Assembly: GCA_016929245.1 (NCBI GenBank)
Contig: JAFGJE010000198.1
Location: forward strand, 1-52,072
From: Phycisphaerae bacterium
Lineage (GTDB): Bacteria > Planctomycetota > Phycisphaerae > SM23-33
Direction of reading: 5' to 3'
Length of the DNA stretch: 52,072 nt
In this document: piece after piece, positions 47,345 through 52,072 of the stretch
Layout of the letters: the number at the start of each line of letters is the position of its first letter
Position numbering within the stretch: position 1 is the first letter of the stretch
The notes under the pieces: model-generated
Database searches by the model: none
The model's input: only the letters and a program-made list of their open reading frames with translations
What the model was told of the DNA's origin: nothing
Made by a program: the position numbers and the translations under genes

Positions 47345-47437
47345 GGGTGCCGTGGTTCGCGCAGCGAAGCGAAGCAACCACGAATCCCCACAACGTGGTT
47401 GCTCCATCCCCAAGGGATTCCGCGAACCACGGCACCC
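47345..47437. repeat. Nested hairpin repeat family F
   Basis: GGGTGCCGTGGTTCGCG / CGCGAACCACGGCACCC (17 bp perfect) enclosing AGCAACCACG/CGTGGTTGCT. Confidence 0.9.
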
Positions 47438-47499
47438 CAAAAACAAACATTTGTAAAATATGCTGGATCGAATGAAATCTATTTTCGGAGTCGCGCGAC

Positions 47500-48465
47500 A
47501 TGATCGACGTTAAACACCTGACGAAATGGTACAGCCAGGTCCTGGCGGTGGACAACATTTCCTTTCGCGTCGAGAAGGGGCGCATCGTGGGCTTTCTCGG
47601 GCCCAACGGCGCGGGCAAGAGCACGACGCTCAAGATCATCACCTGTTTCCTGCCGGCTTCGTCGGGTACGGTGACTCTCAACGGCCTGGATGTGCTGTCC
47701 GAATCACTGGCGGTCCGCCGGCAGATCGGGTACATGCCCGAAAACGTCCCTCTCTACGAAGAAATGCGCGTGCGGGAATATCTCACGTTCCGGGCGGCGC
47801 TGCGGGACATCCCCGCCAAGCGGCGCCCCGCGGCCATCGATCGCGTCTGCGAGCGATGCTGGTTGTCCTCGCCCGAAGACATGACCCGCCGGCGACTCGG
47901 CGAGCTGTCCCGCGGATACAAGCAGCGCGTCGGACTTGCCGAGGTGCTGCTGCACAACCCGCCGGTGCTGGTGCTCGACGAGCCGACGATCGGCCTGGAC
48001 CCGGCGCAGATTCGCGCGATGCGCGAACTGATCCGCGAACTGAGCGGGGACCACACGGTGATCTTCTCCAGCCACATCCTCGCGGAAGTCGAACAGACGT
48101 GCGATGACATCATCATCATCGCCGGCGGCAGACTCGCCGCGGCCGGCACCCCCGCGGAACTGCGCCAGCGGGTCGCCGGTCCCAGCCGGATCGTCGCGGA
48201 ACTCAAGGGCGCCGCGCCCGAGGACATCGCCAAAGGCGTCGAGGGTCTGGCGGGAATCTCGGCCGTCGAATCTTCGCAGCACAACCACTGGACGCGCCTG
48301 GACATCCAGGCCGGCGACGACGACCCGCGCAAGGACATTTTCCAGCTCGCTAAGACCCAAAACTGGGATCTGCGCGAACTGCGCCGGGCGACCGGATCGC
48401 TGGAAGATTTCTTCGTGCAGATCACCTACGAACAGTCCATGCGAACTGACCGAGCGGCGGGCTGA
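47500..48465 (+). CDS. ABC-2 type transporter ATP-binding protein (GldA-like)
   Basis: Walker A 'GPNGAGKST', signature 'LSRGYKQRV', Walker B 'VLVLDEPTIGLDP'. Confidence 0.95.
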   Translation: MIDVKHLTKWYSQVLAVDNISFRVEKGRIVGFLGPNGAGKSTTLKIITCFLPASSGTVTLNGLDVLSESLAVRRQIGYMPENVPLYEEMRVREYLTFRAALRDIPAKRRPAAIDRVCERCWLSSPEDMTRRRLGELSRGYKQRVGLAEVLLHNPPVLVLDEPTIGLDPAQIRAMRELIRELSGDHTVIFSSHILAEVEQTCDDIIIIAGGRLAAAGTPAELRQRVAGPSRIVAELKGAAPEDIAKGVEGLAGISAVESSQHNHWTRLDIQAGDDDPRKDIFQLAKTQNWDLRELRRATGSLEDFFVQITYEQSMRTDRAAG

Positions 48466-48476
48466 ACAAACATAGC

Positions 48477-48577
48477 TGTCATCCTGAGCGAAGCGAGTCT
48501 TCGAGCGAAGTCGAAGGACCTCACGCGCAGCTACCCGTGAGGTTCTTCGACTCCGCTTCGCTCCGCTCAGGATGACA
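48477..48577. repeat. Hairpin repeat family D
   Basis: TGTCATCCTGAGCG...CGCTCAGGATGACA with inner GTCGAAGGACCTCACG/CGTGAGGTTCTTCGAC. Confidence 0.93.
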
Positions 48578-48600
48578 ATGATAGTTTTTTAGATTTTGGC

Positions 48601-48655
48601 TGGCGGGGCTCCGTCCCACCAGCTTCCGGAAAGGTGGCGGGACAGAGCCCCGTCA
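48601..48655. repeat. Hairpin repeat family G
   Basis: TGGCGGGGCTCCGTCCCACCA / TGGCGGGACAGAGCCCCGTCA, 21-bp arms with 3 wobble-type mismatches. Confidence 0.85.
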
Positions 48656-48688
48656 CCCAAAGATTGAGATTTGTTGGGAGTATTGGTT

Positions 48689-49438
48689 ATGGGAAAAACA
48701 TTCTCCATCGCCCGTCGCGAGTTGGCGGGATACTTTTACAGCCCGTTGGCGTATGTCATCGGGGCGCTGTTTTTGTGCGTGTGCGCGTTCAAGTTCGCGC
48801 CCCCGCCGGGCTTCATCAGCGGGTCGCGGGAATGGTTCATCCTCGTTCCGCATCAGCAGGCGTCCCTGCGGACGCTGTTTGAAATGATGGGCGCGGCGAT
48901 GGTCGTGGCGGCCCCGCTGTTGACGATGCGCCTGTTGAGCGAGGAATTCCACGTCGGGACCATCGAGACGCTGATGACCGCCCCGGTCACCGACGCGCAG
49001 GTGGTGCTGGGCAAGTTCCTGGGCGTGCTGGGATTCTACCTGGCGCTGTTGGGAAGCACGCTGATGTTCCTCGTGCTGATGTTCATCTTCGCCAGGCCGG
49101 ATATCGGCGTGGTGGTGATGGGATACCTGGGCATGATCCTGCTGGGCGCCGCGTTCCTGGCGGTGGGATTGTTCGCCTCTTCGCTGACGCGACACCAGTT
49201 GCTGGCGGCGGCCGCGGCGATTGTGATCCTCGCGTTCTTCTCGCTGCTGATGAGTCCCGCCGCGGCGCACCTGGGCGAACCGTGGAACCAGGCGGCCGCC
49301 CGCTTGAACGCGATGAACTATCTCAAGAGCTTCGCTCGCGGACTCTTCGACAGCCGGGCGGTGGTGTTCTTCCTGGCCTTGACGGGCGGATTTCTGTTCC
49401 TGAGCATTAAAATGGTGGAGTCGAGACGATGGCGATAA
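48689..49438 (+). CDS. ABC-2 type transporter permease (GldF-like)
   Basis: 'MGKTFSIARRELAGYFYSPLAYVIGALFLCV... TMRLLSEEFHVGTIETLMTAPVTDAQVVLGKFLG'. Confidence 0.92.
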   Translation: MGKTFSIARRELAGYFYSPLAYVIGALFLCVCAFKFAPPPGFISGSREWFILVPHQQASLRTLFEMMGAAMVVAAPLLTMRLLSEEFHVGTIETLMTAPVTDAQVVLGKFLGVLGFYLALLGSTLMFLVLMFIFARPDIGVVVMGYLGMILLGAAFLAVGLFASSLTRHQLLAAAAAIVILAFFSLLMSPAAAHLGEPWNQAAARLNAMNYLKSFARGLFDSRAVVFFLALTGGFLFLSIKMVESRRWR

Positions 49439-52072
49439 ACCCGAACAACAACACAAACCAATCCGTCCCCCCCGCGTCGAACTGGATCGATCCGTATCGC
49501 ACCCTCGCGGCCGCCGGGGCCATGCTGCTGGGCGCCGCGACGATCGTCGCGCTGGTGTATTGCCTCATCATCGGCGCCGCCGCGGGGGACGTTCCGGTGC
49601 AGGTCATCCTGATCCTGCTGGGCGCGGTGAGTCTGATCACCGGCGCGGTGCTGAAGTTCGGATCGCCCTCGGCGCGGAAGCAGGCGCTGTGGATTCTGCT
49701 GGTCTATTGGCTGCTGGTGGCGCTGGCCGGCGCGTTGCAGGCGTTCGCGGCGCTGCTGTGGGACGGCTGGAGTCTGCTGCCGGCGATGGAAAACTGGGCG
49801 CACGTGCTGGTGGCGGGCGAAATCGTACTGGGCGGATTGACGGCGATGCTGCTGTTCCTCGCCACGCCGCCGGCGACCCGCGACCGATACGGCGCGAACG
49901 TCACGATCTCGGTCGTCGTCGTGATCGCCGCGGCGGCGGTGCTGAACATGCTGTCGTTCACCGCGCCGCTGGAACACGACTTCGAGACGCTGGGACGCTT
50001 CGGTTTGTCCGAACGCTCCCGGCGAATCCTCAAACCCATCGACGCGCCGCTGCATATCTGGGCCGTCTACACCGACGCGAAGTCCGCCGCCGTCAACGAA
50101 CAGCAGCGCACCGCGCGCAACACCGCGCAGAAGCGCCTGGATCGCGTGATGGAATTGCTGGAGGAAATGCACCGCTGCAATTCCAATATCGTCGTGAAGG
50201 ACGCCTCCGGCGACGCCGCCCGGGCGAACCTGATGGCCGAACTCCGCGCCCTGCAGCAGGGAAAAACCGGCCCGCAGGAAGCCCTGTTGGTGAAACTGCG
50301 AAAGGAAATGCCCGTCATTCTCCGGGAACTCGACGCGCTGAAAAATCGCTGGACGTCCCTGCCGAACGATTCGTATCTCGCCCAATGGGACCTCGGCGGC
50401 GCGATGGGCGACGTCCTGAACGAACGCGCGGAGAAAATCGAAACCGCCGACCGCGCCGTCGCCGACGCGATCACCGCGTCCCCCCTGCCGGATTACGTCA
50501 AGCTGCTGGGAGACCTGACCGACGAGTTGCGCACCTGCCGGGAAGCACTGCAGGCCAACGGCGACATCCTCCGGCGCATCGCCAAACTCCCCCAGGCGAT
50601 CCGCGACAACGCGCCCGCCGCCCTCAAGAGCATCGAGGAAAGCGTCAAGTCCGTCGGCGCGGTCCAAAAGGCCCTTCGCGGCGGCGGGAAAGAAGGACCC
50701 AAAGACCCCGCCAAAGCCCTCAAGGACTTCTCCGCGGCGCTGAAAAACACGATCGCCGCCGCCGAAAACGTCTCGAAGAAACTCGAAACCCTCGCCGGAA
50801 CCGACCCGAAGGACATTCGCCTGCTCTCCGTCAGCCGGGCCTGGCAGGTGGACGTGCCCAGCCGTCAATACGAGGGTATGGTCGAGCGCACCACGCGGGG
50901 ACGCCTGTTTCAGAACCTCGGCAAGGACCTGGAATCGCTCCGGTCGCAGACGGCCGTCATCCTCACCGACGCCAACCCGGACGCCCAGCGCCGGTTCGTC
51001 GTCGAAATGCGCCCCCAGGCGGACATGCTGCAAACCGCGCTGAAGCAGTATCAAGCCGCCGTGGAAAAGGGCATCCGACAATTAACGAACGTGGACGCCG
51101 CCTCGAAGATGCTCCTGGCGCAGGGCGCGTCCGAAAAAGCCTTCGCCTCCCTCCAGGAGAAAATCACCCCCCTGCTGGAAGAAGCCGACAACCTCAAAAC
51201 CCCCAAGGACGACGCCCTCCCGCCGGACTTGAGCGGGAAAAACATCATCGTCCTTCGCGCGGGCGAAAAGGTGGATGTCGTCACGTTCGACGACACCTGG
51301 CCGCTACGGTCCGTCGCGAGCGAATCGCCCGGAGAGGATTCCCAAACCCCGCGCTTCTTCAACGGCGACGCGGCGCTGGCGTCGCGCATCCTGGCGATGA
51401 CGCAAAGCAAACCCTTCGGCCGCGTGCTGATCGCCTACCTGGAACCGTCCCTTCCTCCCGAAATGCGGATGCAAATCCCCCTCCCGCGGGGAGACATCCC
51501 CCCGTCGGAACTGACGGAACTGACGAAGCGGCTGAAGGAAGCCGGCTTCCAGGTGCAAAACTGGAATCTCGCCGAGGACATGCCCTCCCCCAGCGACCCC
51601 GCCGACCCGGCCGCCGAACCGGCGACGCAACCCGACAAAAAGGCGGAGGAATTGCCGACGATTCTCCTGGTCGTACCCCCCGCGCCGCCCATGCCGCCCA
51701 TGGGACGAGGCCAGCCCCCGATCCCGAGCTTCGGCCCGGAACACCTGCAGAAAATCCGCGAAGCCGTGGACGACGGCGCGTCGGCAATGTTCCTCGTGTG
51801 TCACCTTCGCCCGCAAATGCTGGGCTTCGGCATGCCGCTACCGCAACGGTATCTCCCGGCGAGCTACCTGCGCGAGGTCTGGGGCGTCGAGGCCCAAACC
51901 GGGCACATGCTGGTGGAAGGGATTCCCAGTGAGACGCCGGGCATGTTCCAGATCAATCCCGTCAAAACGACCTACATGCCCGTCAGTTCCTTTACCAGCC
52001 AGCCCATCGGCAAGCCACTGCAAGGGCGGCGGATGATCTGGTCCGGTTCGTGCCCGATCACGAACACCCCCG
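49429..52072 (+). CDS. GldG-like ABC-associated membrane/periplasmic protein (3' end outside window; missing from the ORF track)
   Basis: ATG 49429 overlaps the permease stop; open to window end; N-term TMs 'YRTLAAAGAMLLGAATIVALVYCLIIGAA', then a coiled and Gld-type region. Confidence 0.85.
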   Translation, partial: MAINPNNNTNQSVPPASNWIDPYRTLAAAGAMLLGAATIVALVYCLIIGAAAGDVPVQVILILLGAVSLITGAVLKFGSPSARKQALWILLVYWLLVALAGALQAFAALLWDGWSLLPAMENWAHVLVAGEIVLGGLTAMLLFLATPPATRDRYGANVTISVVVVIAAAAVLNMLSFTAPLEHDFETLGRFGLSERSRRILKPIDAPLHIWAVYTDAKSAAVNEQQRTARNTAQKRLDRVMELLEEMHRCNSNIVVKDASGDAARANLMAELRALQQGKTGPQEALLVKLRKEMPVILRELDALKNRWTSLPNDSYLAQWDLGGAMGDVLNERAEKIETADRAVADAITASPLPDYVKLLGDLTDELRTCREALQANGDILRRIAKLPQAIRDNAPAALKSIEESVKSVGAVQKALRGGGKEGPKDPAKALKDFSAALKNTIAAAENVSKKLETLAGTDPKDIRLLSVSRAWQVDVPSRQYEGMVERTTRGRLFQNLGKDLESLRSQTAVILTDANPDAQRRFVVEMRPQADMLQTALKQYQAAVEKGIRQLTNVDAASKMLLAQGASEKAFASLQEKITPLLEEADNLKTPKDDALPPDLSGKNIIVLRAGEKVDVVTFDDTWPLRSVASESPGEDSQTPRFFNGDAALASRILAMTQSKPFGRVLIAYLEPSLPPEMRMQIPLPRGDIPPSELTELTKRLKEAGFQVQNWNLAEDMPSPSDPADPAAEPATQPDKKAEELPTILLVVPPAPPMPPMGRGQPPIPSFGPEHLQKIREAVDDGASAMFLVCHLRPQMLGFGMPLPQRYLPASYLREVWGVEAQTGHMLVEGIPSETPGMFQINPVKTTYMPVSSFTSQPIGKPLQGRRMIWSGSCPITNTP

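Noticed and set aside
49560-51932. 790-aa plus-strand ORF in the track
   Set aside because: Low-complexity R/G/P-rich shadow frame of the GldG-like CDS starting at 49429, which the track omits because it has no stop in the window.
1-52072. CRISPR array
   Set aside because: Repeats found are dispersed palindromes, not regularly spaced direct repeats; no cas genes.

Overview
52 kb bacterial chromosomal window, probably a Planctomycetes/Phycisphaerae-like genome. That guess is an inference from the DUF1559-like pseudopilins, the PilM-type operon and the large GH2 enzymes. It is mostly ordinary chromosome: argJ (3' end), a flotillin/NfeD cluster, a PilM-type pilus/secretion operon, an MtaB-like tRNA methylthiotransferase, a glycosyltransferase plus a degenerate ABC protein, an ECF sigma factor with a large C-terminal domain, TauE, YjbQ, a thymidylate-synthase-like protein, a NUDIX hydrolase, a metallophosphoesterase-PHP fusion, a C45 peptidase, a Rossmann-MCP-like fusion, a GH2/pseudopilin/LacI locus, AraC, an interrupted UroD-like gene, a FecR protein, a SIS/PfkB cluster, csrA, an orphan DNA methyltransferase and a Gld-type ABC operon that runs off the right edge. 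The most unusual signal is a dense set of long, near-perfect hairpin elements: at least seven sequence families and about 14 copies in 52 kb. One copy is spliced in frame into the predicted TRAM domain of the MtaB-like gene. One forms a perfect four-way cloverleaf. One has a 20-bp stem extension present in both arms. One is a ~420-bp set of concentric inverted repeats. No CRISPR array, rRNA, convincing tRNA or transposase was found. All homology calls are from reading motifs; no search was run.
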